Below, piece after piece: positions 9,434-18,156 of a stretch of 64,000 nt of DNA (position 1 is the first letter of the stretch; every line of letters starts with the position of its first letter). Where the stretch lies: assembly GCA_002841625.1 (NCBI GenBank), contig PHAG01000003.1, positions 124,001-188,000 on the forward strand. Reading direction: 5' to 3'. This stretch comes from Firmicutes bacterium HGW-Firmicutes-1. Its GTDB lineage: Bacteria; Bacillota; Clostridia; Lachnospirales; Vallitaleaceae. The position numbers and the translations under genes are program-made. The notes beneath the pieces were generated by a model, which saw only the letters and a list, made by a program, of their open reading frames with translations, was not told the origin of the DNA and ran no database searches.

Positions 9434-9901
9434 TTAATACAATGTATTTGTTGGAACAATAAACAACCATGGTGCTGATAGGATGCTCATAATAATAGCC
9501 ATTTTAAAAGCAATTTTTGTTGAAATTGCAACTCTTTGGAATAAAAATCTAGTCAAGAAAAAAGTGAGAACGGCACTTATTATGACAGTTGCAAGGTGTA
9601 CGATAATTGAAATTCCATTAGAATACATATTATAATAATCCATGTCCTTTAAAGCTCTTGCAGTTAGCTGTAAAAAAACCAAAGAAACAATGTCAGCTGA
9701 AAAGCCCAAAATCCATGCCATGGTAATTGTTCTAATAAAAACCTCCGTTTTCATTTTAATACCATAACACTTGAAAATTATGTATATAAGGCAAGCATCG
9801 AACAATAAGGTTAAAATCAGAAAAAGAAAGATGAATTTACTCAAATACATTAGCATCCACATTGGTAAAACTGTATGCAACTCTATCTGACCATTTGTCA
9901 T
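9434..9901 (-). CDS. Multi-pass membrane protein of unknown function
   Basis: Function not recognised. The 155 residues show about four hydrophobic segments (roughly 14-45, 60-80, 95-120 and 130-150), with short polar loops and no catalytic motif. The ribosome site is weak (GTAGGT ten or fewer bases from ATG), so the start is less certain. It stands alone between the receiver-like gene and the MocR regulator, on the same strand as both but separated by gaps of 60-105 bases. Confidence 0.6.
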   Translation of the reverse strand: MTNGQIELHTVLPMWMLMYLSKFIFLFLILTLLFDACLIYIIFKCYGIKMKTEVFIRTITMAWILGFSADIVSLVFLQLTARALKDMDYYNMYSNGISIIVHLATVIISAVLTFFLTRFLFQRVAISTKIAFKMAIIMSILSAPWLFIVPTNTLY

Positions 9902-9966
9902 ATACTTTACCTACTTCATTCATTTTTTGACCTTTTCAATCTATATTCAATATATCATAATATTGT

Positions 9967-11370
9967 TTAAGTATCAAGAATATTGCTAATCTTTATGATT
10001 CCTTCCTTAATTTTATCTTGATCAATACCTCTAAAGCTTAATATAAGGATAGGATTGTCATTTTTTGCTAATTGCATTCTATATTCAGAAATTCCAGCTA
10101 TATGAACACCTTCTTTTTTCAATTTCTCGATAATCAACCTTTCATCTTTATTACTCTTTAGTTTCAGCAATATATTTAAACCCGAATTCATTCCTACAAT
10201 TTCTACTTTACCCTGGAGCGTACTCTCTATACATTTAATAGTATACTCATTTTTTTTAGAATAATTAATCCTAATTTTTCTAATATGCTTCTCGAAGTCT
10301 CCAGTATCCATCATATTAGCCAATGCAAGTTGTTCAAGTTTTGATGCTGTTTGTGCATACTTATTCTTATCTTTATGATAACAATTCATTAACTCATCTG
10401 GTAAAATCATAAAACTAATCCTGATTGCCGGAACCAACACCGTTGAAAAAGAGCCTAAATAAATTACTCTATCATGCTGGTCCAGACCTTGCATTGCAGG
10501 AATGGGCTTTCCTTCATATCGAAGCTCACTATTATAATCATCTTCAATAATATATCCTTTATTCTCATTTGCCCATTTTAACAATTTACTTCTGGTGTCA
10601 ATGAGCATAACTGTGCCCGTAGGAAATTGATGAGATGGACTTACATAGCAAAGCCTAGTATTCATATTTTCTAATTGCTTAATATGAATACCCTTTTCAT
10701 TCACCTCTAAAGGAAGTATTTTAATATTATTATCTAAAAAAACATCTTTTGCTCTGCTAAACCCTGGGTCTTCCATCGCAATTTCATGAATATTATCTTT
10801 TTTCAAAATCAGTGATAAGATATTTAGTAATGGTTGAACGCCTGCACCAATAATTATATTTGATTCACTTGCATTCACTCCTCTTGTTCTATGAACATAT
10901 TTTACGATTGCTTGAATGAGTGCTTCTTCCCCTTGGACTGAACCAAAGGTATATAACTTCTCTTGTTGGTAATTTATAATAAAATTAAGATGTTTCTTCC
11001 AATTATTAAAATCAAAATTTTTCTCTTCAACATACTCACTTTTGAAATCATAAACATAAGAATGCATTTCCTCCTGATTTTGTAAAAAGTTAACATTCTT
11101 TTTTGTTGTTTGGGTAAATATACCTTCTAATTGATTCACATAGTATCCCCTTTGAGGCATACTATAGATATACCCTTCAGCTAATAACTGTTGGTAAGCA
11201 TTCTCTACAGTTGTTCTACTAATCCCTAAATGTGATGATAGTTTTCTCACTGAAGGCAATTGATCATTTACCGTCAATCTATTGCTGATTATTTCGTTTT
11301 TCATATACTGATAAAGTTGCATAAACATTGGTACTTTATCTTGATAATTTATAAGTGGTGTAAGCTCCAT
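9967..11370 (-). CDS. MocR/PdxR-family regulator lacking the PLP lysine
   Basis: A 467-residue fusion of a GntR-type winged helix (residues 10-78, with VRKLSSHLGISRTTVENAYQ) and a class I aminotransferase-like domain (about 115-465). The aminotransferase part keeps SPSHQFPTG (244-252) and IEDDYNSE (275-282). The motif that normally reads SFSK is SFST here: Thr310, codon ACG at 10441-10443. Characterised members such as GabR and PdxR bind PLP as a Schiff base on that lysine, so this protein cannot do so in the usual way. It is divergent from an ECF transporter S component and probably controls it from the shared 122-base interval. Confidence 0.88.
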   Translation of the reverse strand: MELTPLINYQDKVPMFMQLYQYMKNEIISNRLTVNDQLPSVRKLSSHLGISRTTVENAYQQLLAEGYIYSMPQRGYYVNQLEGIFTQTTKKNVNFLQNQEEMHSYVYDFKSEYVEEKNFDFNNWKKHLNFIINYQQEKLYTFGSVQGEEALIQAIVKYVHRTRGVNASESNIIIGAGVQPLLNILSLILKKDNIHEIAMEDPGFSRAKDVFLDNNIKILPLEVNEKGIHIKQLENMNTRLCYVSPSHQFPTGTVMLIDTRSKLLKWANENKGYIIEDDYNSELRYEGKPIPAMQGLDQHDRVIYLGSFSTVLVPAIRISFMILPDELMNCYHKDKNKYAQTASKLEQLALANMMDTGDFEKHIRKIRINYSKKNEYTIKCIESTLQGKVEIVGMNSGLNILLKLKSNKDERLIIEKLKKEGVHIAGISEYRMQLAKNDNPILILSFRGIDQDKIKEGIIKISNILDT

Positions 11371-11397
11371 CTTTTCTACTCCTTTATCATCACTGAA

Positions 11398-11442
11398 CTG
11401 TCCCTCTTGATTTCTAATAATCTGACCCTTTCACAAAGGACA
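11398..11442. promoter_or_regulatory. Candidate operator repeats for the MocR regulator
   Basis: CTGTCCCTCTT (11398-11408) and CTGACCCTTT (11422-11431) are direct repeats about 24 bases apart. A related inverted copy, AAAGGACA, lies at 11435-11442. Direct repeats in the divergent promoter are typical of MocR operators. The assignment is inference. Confidence 0.4.
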
Positions 11443-11457
11443 CTATTCCTTTATAGT
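11429..11457 (+). promoter_or_regulatory. Promoter for the ECF S component
   Basis: TTTCAC (11429-11434) and TATAGT (11452-11457) are 17 bases apart. The -35 box overlaps the second candidate operator repeat. Confidence 0.45.
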
Positions 11458-11492
11458 ATATACAAATAATATTAACGAAGCAAGGAGAAAAA

Positions 11493-12263
11493 ATGAATAG
11501 AATTAATGTAAAAACAATTGCCTACACCGGTATTATGATGGCTTTGGTATTTCTTGGAACATCATTTATTAAAATACCAACACCAATAACAGGTGGTTAC
11601 ATTCACCTTGGTGATGGCTTCGTATTACTTTCAGGCTTAATACTTGGACCAGTTTTTGGAGCTTTTGCTGCAGGAATGGGCTCTGCTCTTGCAGATATTA
11701 TGGGCGGTTATGTTCCTTGGGCATTGCCTACCTTCCTAATCAAAGGTTGTATGGCTGCAATTATTGGCTATACCGCAATAAAAAAAGACAACATAAAAGT
11801 TATCTTATCGCTTACTACTATATTTGCATTTATTTGGACTGGCTTCAATTTCTTATTAAGGTACTTTCTTTCAACTCAAATATCAGTCAATTCTGTAGAG
11901 TTAGCTAGCCAAGTCAATGCGGCTAATACGTCTGAATTAATTAAGATGTCCGCCTCACTTCAAGACAAACTTCTCATTGCAGGCTTATTGATACCCTTGA
12001 TATTAGTCATTCTATTATTGGCCTTAGGAAAGTTATCATCAATTCGCTTTACACCAGCATATAGTTTAGGCTTTATTATATCAGGCTCCTTAATGATTGT
12101 TGGTTATTATTTTGCAACCAATATTATGTATGGCAATTACATTTTACCAATCTTTGATATTCCTTTGAATATCCTTCAATTCCTTGGTGGTATTATCATT
12201 GCTCATTTATTATTACCAGTATCCCTGATCATTCAAGCTACAATGAAAAAACAAGTACTATAA
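11493..12263 (+). CDS. ECF transporter S component (vitamin or precursor uptake)
   Basis: A 256-residue, roughly six-helix membrane protein with typical S-component features: GGYIHLGDGFVLLSGLILGP near the N-terminus, then GAFAAGMGSALADIMGGY. S components bind a vitamin and dock on a shared EcfAA'T module, which is not encoded here. The family resembles predicted pyridoxine or hydroxymethylpyrimidine carriers, and the divergent MocR gene favours a B6-related ligand, but the substrate is inferred. The ATG is six bases after AAGGAG. Its last 26 bases overlap the end of the convergent gene. Confidence 0.85.
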   Translation: MNRINVKTIAYTGIMMALVFLGTSFIKIPTPITGGYIHLGDGFVLLSGLILGPVFGAFAAGMGSALADIMGGYVPWALPTFLIKGCMAAIIGYTAIKKDNIKVILSLTTIFAFIWTGFNFLLRYFLSTQISVNSVELASQVNAANTSELIKMSASLQDKLLIAGLLIPLILVILLLALGKLSSIRFTPAYSLGFIISGSLMIVGYYFATNIMYGNYILPIFDIPLNILQFLGGIIIAHLLLPVSLIIQATMKKQVL

Positions 12264-12564
12264 TATGTAGAACGATTGCAATTGCATTTAATACGATTCC
12301 CAAATGTGAGAAAAATTTAAATCTATCTTTTTGGGTTTCTCCGATAATACCATAAACTATTCCCACTAGGCTTAGTGCAATTGCAATCGTTTCTAATATG
12401 CCAATCTTATTTTGTATAGCGATTATGCTTCTGTCCTCAAACGCAGACGTCCATACAGCTAAACCAAAAAAAACAGCCGATAGAAATCCTAGTATAGAAG
12501 ATACAATTCCATGACCGTTATGAATTTTTGTTGTTAATCTCAACAGATTTTTTTTGTCTTTCAT
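12238..12564 (-). CDS. Small membrane protein, DUF6142-like
   Basis: 108 residues with an amphipathic start (RLTTKIHNGHGIVSSILG) and three hydrophobic segments at about 18-38, 54-74 and 84-106. It resembles small Clostridia proteins placed in DUF6142, whose role is unknown. Its ATG overlaps the stop of the VanZ-like gene by four bases, so translation is probably coupled. Its 3' end overlaps the end of the convergent ECF gene by 26 bases. Confidence 0.65.
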   Translation of the reverse strand: MKDKKNLLRLTTKIHNGHGIVSSILGFLSAVFFGLAVWTSAFEDRSIIAIQNKIGILETIAIALSLVGIVYGIIGETQKDRFKFFSHLGIVLNAIAIVLHIIVLVFSL

Positions 12565-13043
12565 GTCTTTCCTTTCTTAGGATGTCGTAACAATTCATAT
12601 ATCCTATATAATAAGTTATATATTACAAACCCAATCGCACCTCCAAAAGTATTCAGAATAATATCATCTACATCAAAACTACCTACTACGAATTTAAATT
12701 GTAGTAATTCAACAATCAAGCTCACGCATGCAGAAAATAAAATAACCTTCCAAAAAGATCTTTTCTTTCTAAAAAGAATGGGTACAAAAAATCCCATAGG
12801 CATAAAGGCTACTACATTCCCGATAATATTGATAATCAAAGTCTTTGTATTCACATAGTCTCTATAAATAATATAATTCGAAATCGTTTTAAAGGGTAGC
12901 AAATTATATTCTCTAGGCACTCCAAGCGTTCTACCAAAAGATGGGGATAGAAAAAGCAAGTATGCTAAAAAGAAAAGATATAAATAAAACAACAAAACGC
13001 AAAGCATCCTTGCACTTTTTTTAAATTGAACTGAAAAAATCAT
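12561..13043 (-). CDS. VanZ-family membrane protein
   Basis: Start set at ATG 13043, six bases after GGAGG; an upstream in-frame TTG (13064) would place that site inside the coding sequence. The 160-residue product has four to five membrane segments and VanZ hallmarks: YNLLPFKTI, the conserved NxxGNxxxFxPxG pattern (IIGNVVAFMPMGFFVP), and a buried polar stretch, VELLQFKFVVGSFDVDDIILN. VanZ proteins occur outside vancomycin clusters and have been linked to teicoplanin or lipoglycopeptide tolerance, but the function here is unproven. It is the middle gene of a three-gene run. Confidence 0.85.
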   Translation of the reverse strand: MIFSVQFKKSARMLCVLLFYLYLFFLAYLLFLSPSFGRTLGVPREYNLLPFKTISNYIIYRDYVNTKTLIINIIGNVVAFMPMGFFVPILFRKKRSFWKVILFSACVSLIVELLQFKFVVGSFDVDDIILNTFGGAIGFVIYNLLYRIYELLRHPKKGKT

Positions 13044-13066
13044 GTATTTCCTCCAACACTTCAAGC

Positions 13067-13228
13067 CTATCCAATAAGATGATTTTTTGCACGTAACGCC
13101 TTCGCACCGAATACGATGGAAATTGTTCCGACTGCTATTCCAATTACGATTAAGATAATGCCCACTACAATGCCTGCCGCACCAGCATCAGCAATCTTTT
13201 TATATATTTTTTCGTTATATTCTACCAC
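13067..13228 (-). CDS. 53-residue single-span membrane protein
   Basis: A short gene found by translating the minus strand between 13228 (GTG) and TAG at 13067-13069. AGAGGTG lies seven bases before the GTG. The product begins VEYNEKIYKKIADAGAAG, then has one long hydrophobic helix rich in Gly, Ile and Val, and ends FGAKALRAKNHLIG. Function not recognised. It lies 23 bases before the VanZ-like gene and behind its own promoter at 13282-13309, so it probably leads that operon. Confidence 0.7.
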   Translation of the reverse strand: MVEYNEKIYKKIADAGAAGIVVGIILIVIGIAVGTISIVFGAKALRAKNHLIG

Positions 13229-13281
13229 TCAAATTCACCTCTCTTACGTATAATCAATCATAAGCCTTCATTCATCATTCT

Positions 13282-13309
13282 ATTATAGCACTTTACAAAT
13301 GAAATTCAA
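13282..13309 (-). promoter_or_regulatory. Promoter of the small membrane protein-VanZ operon
   Basis: On minus, TTGAAT (13304-13309) and TATAAT (13282-13287) are 16 bases apart, with TG one base before the -10 box (extended -10). Confidence 0.6.
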
Positions 13310-13406
13310 TTTAATTTTTTATTATTCACTAGAGAATCATAATTCATATATACTGATATCTTAACATATTCGAAGTATTGATACAACGGCATATGTGTTT
13401 TGTAGG

Positions 13407-14528
13407 TTAATTATCATTAAAATTCTGTGTATTCGGACTACCTTCAATATACACCTCTACTTTAATGTCTATCTTGGTTCTTCCAAGAACATCTTTACTA
13501 GATTCCTTTGGATATTTTCTCATAAACGTTGCTTGTACGTCAAACACATCAATACCCTTATTTTTATATTCCTGAAACAAAGCCTCACTCTCTTCGGTAA
13601 TCTTTTTCTTCACTTCAGCTTCTAGTTTTTTCCGAATTTCTTGATCTGTTAAATCAATGATCTTTTGAGTCTCATTAAAGGATAATTTAAATGAAAGCTC
13701 TTTACTAAAGTGAATCACATTTTCTATTTTTCCATCATATTTGATCTCTGTTTTTATTTTGTTTTCAAGTAATGTTAAGGATACATACTTCCCCTTCATC
13801 TGCGGATTAGGTATCGTGATAAATCCATTTGTCTTTTCTTCCATGGTAAGAGTATACACTCTCATATCATGTTTTGTTAATTTATCTACCATTTTATCTT
13901 CTACAATAACAGCTCCTTCGTATATCACAACCTCTGATGGCTCTTCTCCCTCCATCTTAATTATATTTAAAATATCTGTTTTAGCTCCAATCGTTCTTAA
14001 ATTGGCATATTCAAAAAGTCTTTCCGGATAATGAATAGAAATGGCAAACTCATTTCTTACCAATTCTTCTAAATATAATCCTAAAAATTCTTCTTGTCTA
14101 ATTTTGGTATCCATAAGCTTTTTGGGATCCCCTTCATAAATCATTACATAAGGTCTTAATAGAAATTCTTGATCCCTAATAAACATACCCAAGAAATTGT
14201 CTATTCCATACTTTGCAGCCTTATCGGTAAAAATAAGCATTTTATTATGTATGGTATTCACTCTATAAGAAGCCTTTTGATTAATATCTGATATGGCTTC
14301 TGATATCGTATCTCCTCTTCCTTCAAGTATAAATCGGGCACCCATTTCACCCGCTTTCTCTTGACTATAAAGCGAACGAAATAACTCCATAGTAACAATA
14401 GGCTTGTTATTCTCATCTATATCAATTATCGTTACAAGCGTAAACATGGTAAGGTTGGCATCTTCATAACTCGCGCACCCTACAAAATAAAATGTTAAAA
14501 TTATCATAAAAAATATTATTTTTTTCAT
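13407..14528 (-). CDS. gerAC: Ger(x)C-family spore germination lipoprotein
   Basis: A 373-residue C subunit of a GerA-type nutrient receptor, which sits in the spore inner membrane with the A and B subunits. It has a lipoprotein signal (ending YFVGC), an N-terminal domain around VTIIDIDENNKPIVTMELF, and a C-terminal domain ending in short strands as in GerBC. Lipidation at Cys18 is expected. Its ATG overlaps the gerAA stop (ATGA), so the two are translationally coupled. The nutrient is not predictable from sequence. Expression in the forespore under sigma G is known for the family. Confidence 0.9.
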   Translation of the reverse strand: MKKIIFFMIILTFYFVGCASYEDANLTMFTLVTIIDIDENNKPIVTMELFRSLYSQEKAGEMGARFILEGRGDTISEAISDINQKASYRVNTIHNKMLIFTDKAAKYGIDNFLGMFIRDQEFLLRPYVMIYEGDPKKLMDTKIRQEEFLGLYLEELVRNEFAISIHYPERLFEYANLRTIGAKTDILNIIKMEGEEPSEVVIYEGAVIVEDKMVDKLTKHDMRVYTLTMEEKTNGFITIPNPQMKGKYVSLTLLENKIKTEIKYDGKIENVIHFSKELSFKLSFNETQKIIDLTDQEIRKKLEAEVKKKITEESEALFQEYKNKGIDVFDVQATFMRKYPKESSKDVLGRTKIDIKVEVYIEGSPNTQNFNDN

Positions 14529-15946
14529 CTTTTTTCATCCTTTGTTAAGCTCGAATTAGAAATGTTATGCAAAAATCCTCGACTCATAACATCTTTTTTC
14601 TTATACTTACTTAGAGTACCTAATGGAAATAAATAAGGATAGCCACAAGTTGTAATCCCTGCAAGATGAGAACAATAAATTGCAAACATAATATAAAAAC
14701 CTGGTAGCCCGAATATTGTTGAAGCAATAATGAATAAATTAGCCCATAAAACAATTGCAAGTGACATGGTGGGAATCAAAAATGTTGTAATCGCAGATAA
14801 AGAGACAACTAATACAGTGATTGTAGACGCAAGCCCCGATGCAACAGCAACATCTCCTAAAATTAGTGCTCCAACAATACTAATGGATTGCCCAATTGGT
14901 TGAGGAAGTCTAATACCTGCTTCTCTTAACACTTGAAAAAAAAACATGAGTAAAAGAACTTCTATAAATGTAGGAAAAGGGACACCGGCTCTAGCAATCG
15001 CTAATCTAAAGATCAGCATTCTAGGTATAAGACTAAAATGGTGGGTGGTAAGTGCAATATATAAGCCAGGTAAAAGCAATGCAATTCCAAAGGCTATCCA
15101 CCTTAAAGCTCTGATGTAATTTGCTACATATATATTCAAATTATAATCATTAGGAGATTGAAAGTTTTCCAAAAAAAAGAAGGGTGCTGTTACAGCAGAA
15201 GATTCCCCCTGCATCAAAATTCCAACTCTACCTTCGGAAACTTTGGATACAAAAATATCCGGCTTTTCCGTATATCCTATCGTATCAAAGGAAGAACTTC
15301 TAGTTTCCAATTGCTCAATGATGTAGTTGCTCTGGAAAGTAAAATCAATTTTCATTTTATTGATTTCAGATCTAATATATTGTACAAGTTCCTCTTGGGC
15401 CACATTTTTAATATAGACAATAATCACATCAAATTCAGCTTTTTCTCCAATATAAATTTTTTCAAATTTTAAATCTTTGTCCTTAAGTCTTTTTCTTATC
15501 AGTGAGACATTAATTAAAATATTCTCAGTAAATCCTTCTCTTGGCCCTTTTAATACCGCTTCTGCTGGAGGGATTTCAATATTCCTAGAGGCAAGCTTTT
15601 TAACCTCGCAACAGATAACATCTTCCAGAAATTCAAAAAGAATTACCGCATGTCCATTTAATAAATGTGTCACAGCATCCTTCTCATTTTTGATATTTTC
15701 TACAACATTATTCGTAATAACTTGGCTTTTATAGACCTCAATGTCTCTAGAATTTATTTTTTTATCTAGCAATGGTACTATAATATTCTTACTAATTTCT
15801 TCTCCATCACAAATTGATGTCATGAATACTACATACACACCCCCAAGTTCTAGTTCAAGTGGTCTAAAGGTAAGATCAAAATTACCTCCCAGTTGATTAT
15901 TTATATAGTTTATATATTGTTTATAAATTTCCATCACCCACTTCAA
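14525..15946 (-). CDS. gerAA: GerA-type spore germination receptor subunit A
   Basis: 473 residues: an N-terminal soluble domain (about 1-260, with the family pattern GPREGFTENILINVSLIR), then about five membrane helices (roughly 275-440, including FPTFIEVLLLMFFFQVLREAG and the PIGQSISIVGALILGDVAV region). The A subunit contributes to nutrient sensing and ion release at germination. The start is uncertain: TTG at 15946 is 13 bases from AAGGAGG, while the first ATG (15933) is 25 bases away. gerAC follows with a four-base overlap, and the B-type subunit gene is divergent. Confidence 0.9.
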   Translation of the reverse strand: MKWVMEIYKQYINYINNQLGGNFDLTFRPLELELGGVYVVFMTSICDGEEISKNIIVPLLDKKINSRDIEVYKSQVITNNVVENIKNEKDAVTHLLNGHAVILFEFLEDVICCEVKKLASRNIEIPPAEAVLKGPREGFTENILINVSLIRKRLKDKDLKFEKIYIGEKAEFDVIIVYIKNVAQEELVQYIRSEINKMKIDFTFQSNYIIEQLETRSSSFDTIGYTEKPDIFVSKVSEGRVGILMQGESSAVTAPFFFLENFQSPNDYNLNIYVANYIRALRWIAFGIALLLPGLYIALTTHHFSLIPRMLIFRLAIARAGVPFPTFIEVLLLMFFFQVLREAGIRLPQPIGQSISIVGALILGDVAVASGLASTITVLVVSLSAITTFLIPTMSLAIVLWANLFIIASTIFGLPGFYIMFAIYCSHLAGITTCGYPYLFPLGTLSKYKKKDVMSRGFLHNISNSSLTKDEKR

Positions 15947-16082
15947 TTAAATTAAGTAACCTCCTTGGAATTGGCTACACCTTACATCAAACATAAGATT
16001 ATTGTTTCTCTATCATAAGAATAATATTCAAATATTGGGAAATGATTTAAGCAGTATTAAATTTTATTGGGGGTACTCATTC

Positions 16083-17201
16083 ATGGATAAATTTACTTCT
16101 AAGCATTTAGGATTTGTTATCGTTGGGGTTGCTGTTGTTTCTTTAAAATCCTATCCATCTTTATTCACTAGAAATGGTGGCAGAGATACCTGGATCGCTA
16201 TGGGAGTAGGATGTATATTGTCACTCTTTTATCTTCTATTTATGTTGCATATTTTTAAAAAAAGCAACTATCTCAGTCTAGTTGACATTTATACTGCTGC
16301 TGTCGGCAAATGGATCGGCCGTTTATTCTTATTTTTATTTATAGGGACTATTTTTTTAACTTTAGTTGAAAGTGCAAGTGTTGAAGCCAACTCTATGCAT
16401 ACCAATATGCTCCTTGGAACCCCGAGTTGGATGTTGCTATTGTTCTTCATTCCTCCAGCACTCTACACCGTGAAAAAAGGTATTGCTTCCATAATGACCA
16501 TTACCTTAATTTCAATGGTTTTAGTCAGTTTATCAGGAATAAACCTATCCATTCTAACTGCCTCCTATAAACACTTTAATTATATATTACCTATATTAGA
16601 AAATGGAGTTACAAAAGGGCTAATTCTTTCCATGTTACAGATTTTAGGTGTTTATGGTTGTGTCTCTATAATATTCCCCTATATTACTGATATAAAAGAT
16701 CGAAAGCATATGATCAAACATCAAATGATTGCTATGATCTTTGTAATTCAAATGGAATTTGTAGCAATGGCTGGGGTTATAATGACTTTTAATATTGATT
16801 TGCTCAATACGATGTCCTATCCTAAACTTCTTCAAACCCAACTAATCAGTCAATATCAATTTCTAGAGTTTGGAGAGCTTTTTGTTATGCTCCAAATGGT
16901 TGGTGGCTGGTTTATTAAATATGTTCTAAGCTTTGTTGCACTTGTTAAACTAATCGAATCCATAAAACTCGAAATTAAATATCTCTCCTACTGGGTTAGT
17001 GTTTTGTGTTTTGTTTGTTCTTCTTTTATTTCACGCAATTTATTTTTACTTTTTGAGTTTTTAAATTATTATTCCTATATTTGTCTTATCAACTTTATTA
17101 TTATTCCATTTCTTATATTTATGATTTATGCTTTAAGAGGCTTTCCGAATGCTGCACCTCTCCCGGCTCCAGAAACGCATCATTCAAAAAAACTCCGTTG
17201 A
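16083..17201 (+). CDS. gerAB: GerAB-type spore germination permease
   Basis: 372 residues with about ten membrane helices, of the GerAB/YndE family in the APC superfamily, which forms the nutrient-binding subunit of germinant receptors. The start is ATG 16083, eight bases after TGGGGGT; the 27-codon upstream extension lacks a good ribosome site and precedes the family's usual beginning (SKHLGFVIVG). The gene is divergent from gerAA-gerAC rather than inside the usual A-B-C operon, so all three should be expressed from one shared control region. A strong terminator follows at 17216-17246. Confidence 0.88.
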   Translation: MDKFTSKHLGFVIVGVAVVSLKSYPSLFTRNGGRDTWIAMGVGCILSLFYLLFMLHIFKKSNYLSLVDIYTAAVGKWIGRLFLFLFIGTIFLTLVESASVEANSMHTNMLLGTPSWMLLLFFIPPALYTVKKGIASIMTITLISMVLVSLSGINLSILTASYKHFNYILPILENGVTKGLILSMLQILGVYGCVSIIFPYITDIKDRKHMIKHQMIAMIFVIQMEFVAMAGVIMTFNIDLLNTMSYPKLLQTQLISQYQFLEFGELFVMLQMVGGWFIKYVLSFVALVKLIESIKLEIKYLSYWVSVLCFVCSSFISRNLFLLFEFLNYYSYICLINFIIIPFLIFMIYALRGFPNAAPLPAPETHHSKKLR

Positions 17202-17215
17202 GCATTCAGTTAAAA

Positions 17216-17246
17216 AAACAAACAACGTTACTCACGTTGTTTGTTT
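17216..17246. terminator. Bidirectional terminator
   Basis: AAACAAACAACGT (17216-17228) pairs perfectly with ACGTTGTTTGTTT (17234-17246) around TACTC. It lies between convergent genes and can serve both. Confidence 0.85.
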
Positions 17247-17282
17247 AAATTTTATTCTTGTTATGCTATTCATTCTTTACTA

Positions 17283-18005
17283 CTATATCGTCCATTGATC
17301 ATGAATAATCCCTACTAAATACCAAGTGCCATCCACATCTTCAAATACTAGCCTTAAGCTTTTCCAGTCCATACCTGCATATTGGGCATCAAAACCAGCA
17401 AAATGGAATTCAACAAAGCTCTCATTTGGGTATGCTTGATTTAGATTATTAACCATGTTACCTGAAGTACCAATAATTGTATTGTTTCCTATCGTATTCG
17501 CATTTACAAAATCAACATCATAAATAAATTCATCATAATAATCACTAAAGGTAGCATTGATTGGATCTCCACTACCATCATATTCACCCCAAGTATAAAC
17601 TTGAGTGTTTTCTAGAAGTCCCACCATATCTTGAGCAGTAAAAACCAAATTGGTCTGTATTTCTATATACGAATAGGGTGTAATTCTTACCCCTTTATCC
17701 GGGTGAATATAGTTGGCTAAGCTATTCATATCCTTGTTCTTCAATATGTTTATTACTGTGAAGGCTTGATTGAGCACTGAATTAGATCCAGTATTTAATT
17801 GCACTTCATATTCAGCTACTTTCTTTTCTAAGGCCTGCATTTTTTCATCATTTGTTTTAATCATTGTATTTAACGTATCCACTTGCTCTTCTTTAAGCTT
17901 AAGTTCCCCTTTTAAGCTTTTCACTTCATCTTTATTGGTACATCCAGCCAAATACATACTGATGAATAATAACACTAAAATCATATAATGCACTTTAAAC
18001 TTCAC
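17283..18005 (-). CDS. Coiled-coil lipoprotein of unknown function
   Basis: Start set at GTG 18005, seven bases after AGGAGG; the longer upstream frame has no site. The product is 240 residues with a lipoprotein signal ending YLAGC. A heptad-rich coiled coil spans about 22-57 (SLKGELKLKEEQVDTLNTMI). The globular C-terminal domain contains WGEYDGSGDPI and ends WYLVGIIHDQWTI, resembling the SnoaL/NTF2-like lipoprotein tails of Firmicutes. Function is not assignable. It is alone on its strand, between two terminators. Confidence 0.72.
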   Translation of the reverse strand: MKFKVHYMILVLLFISMYLAGCTNKDEVKSLKGELKLKEEQVDTLNTMIKTNDEKMQALEKKVAEYEVQLNTGSNSVLNQAFTVINILKNKDMNSLANYIHPDKGVRITPYSYIEIQTNLVFTAQDMVGLLENTQVYTWGEYDGSGDPINATFSDYYDEFIYDVDFVNANTIGNNTIIGTSGNMVNNLNQAYPNESFVEFHFAGFDAQYAGMDWKSLRLVFEDVDGTWYLVGIIHDQWTI

Positions 18006-18112
18006 ATCAATTCCTCCTAATAGTTTCACTGTGTATGATAACATTCTAAGCATTTTTTGTCGAATTGTCTAGCTTAACTTTATTTCTTTAATGCTAATAT
18101 CACCTTAACCCA

Positions 18113-18147
18113 AAAAAATTATCCCCCGAATTGAAAGATAATTTTTT
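18113..18147 (-). terminator. Intrinsic terminator
   Basis: AAAAAATTATC (18113-18123) with GATAATTTTTT (18137-18147); on the minus strand the T-run follows directly, just past the stop of the TPR-protein gene. Confidence 0.75.
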
Positions 18148-18156
18148 ATAGCAACA

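Noticed and set aside
12561-13064. The longer TTG start for the VanZ-like gene
   Set aside because: The GGAGG that best explains initiation lies inside that extension and is correctly placed for the ATG at 13043.
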